Notes under the pieces: model-generated
Database searches by the model: none
What the model was told of the DNA's origin: nothing
Seen by the model: only the letters and a program-made list of their open reading frames with translations
Assembly (NCBI GenBank): GCA_025360265.1
Contig: JANYCP010000099.1
Span: forward strand, 1 to 5,483
DNA from: Gemmatimonadota bacterium
GTDB lineage: Bacteria; Gemmatimonadota; Gemmatimonadetes; Gemmatimonadales; GWC2-71-9
Length of the DNA stretch: 5,483 nucleotides
Direction of reading: 5' to 3'
Shown: piece by piece, positions 5,413 through 5,483 of the stretch
How positions within the stretch are numbered: position 1 is the first letter of the stretch
How the letters are laid out: each line of letters starts with the position of its first letter
Position numbers and translations under genes: made by a program

Positions 5413-5483
5413 ATGCGCAGTGTATCACGCCTAGTCGCCGCAAGCGCCGTTCTCGCCCAATCGCTGGCCGCGCAGCAGCCGGT
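5413..5483 (+). CDS. N-terminus of a secreted protein, 3' end outside the window
   Basis: An open frame starts with ATG at 5413, preceded by GGGAG (5403-5407) at a 5-base spacing. The 23 complete codons begin MRSVSRLVAASAVLAQSLAA and continue QQP. This is a signal peptide: a basic start, a modest hydrophobic core and probable cleavage near SLAA/QQP. It resembles the thioredoxin protein's own leader. Nothing can be said about the mature protein. It is divergent from glpD, with 44 bases between the two start codons. Confidence 0.7.
   Translation, partial: MRSVSRLVAASAVLAQSLAAQQP

Overview
The window is GC-rich, densely packed chromosomal DNA from a Gram-negative-type bacterium with an outer membrane. 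Evidence for this is a lipobox lipoprotein, several short signal peptides of the form ...SALAAQAP and ...SLAAQQP, and a periplasmic-type FMN_bind domain. Signal peptides ending in LAAQ, together with high GC and TTG/GTG starts, remind me of Gemmatimonadota, but this is an impression from style. No marker gene here proves it.

Layout. At 1-584 (minus) is the 5' part of a lipoprotein with LTxxQ (Spy/CpxP-like) repeats; it runs off the left edge. From 2956 down to 649 (minus) lies a tight three-gene operon: a membrane-anchored FMN_bind protein carrying an SGAT flavinylation site, the FAD:protein FMN transferase ApbE, and an RnfD/NqrB-like polytopic membrane protein. Both junctions are 4-base stop/start overlaps (GTGA and ATGA). 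A 128-base divergent spacer (2957-3084) separates the operon from a secreted thioredoxin-domain protein on the plus strand (3085-4212), which has a near-perfect EF-hand loop and a WCGPC active site. Only 4 bases after its stop ends a convergent GlpD-family FAD enzyme (5368-4217, minus) that lacks the usual C-terminal domain. A 13-bp stem-loop sits inside its last codons, where it could end the thioredoxin transcript. After a 44-base divergent spacer, the first codons of a secreted protein (5413-5483, plus) run off the right edge.

How they fit together. ApbE would attach FMN covalently to Thr204 of the FMN_bind protein. The RnfD-like protein would pass electrons across or within the membrane to or from that flavin, making a minimal flavin electron-transfer module outside a full RNF/NQR complex. 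The RnfD-like subunit has no SGAT motif of its own, so the only visible covalent FMN site is on the FMN_bind protein. The donor and final acceptor are not encoded here. The divergent thioredoxin protein could be another extracytoplasmic redox component, but a link rests only on position.

The most interesting points are the stripped-down flavinylation operon, the mismatch between a signal-less ApbE and a target normally expected outside the cytosol, the EF-hand/thioredoxin combination, and the hairpin placed inside the end of the convergent gene.
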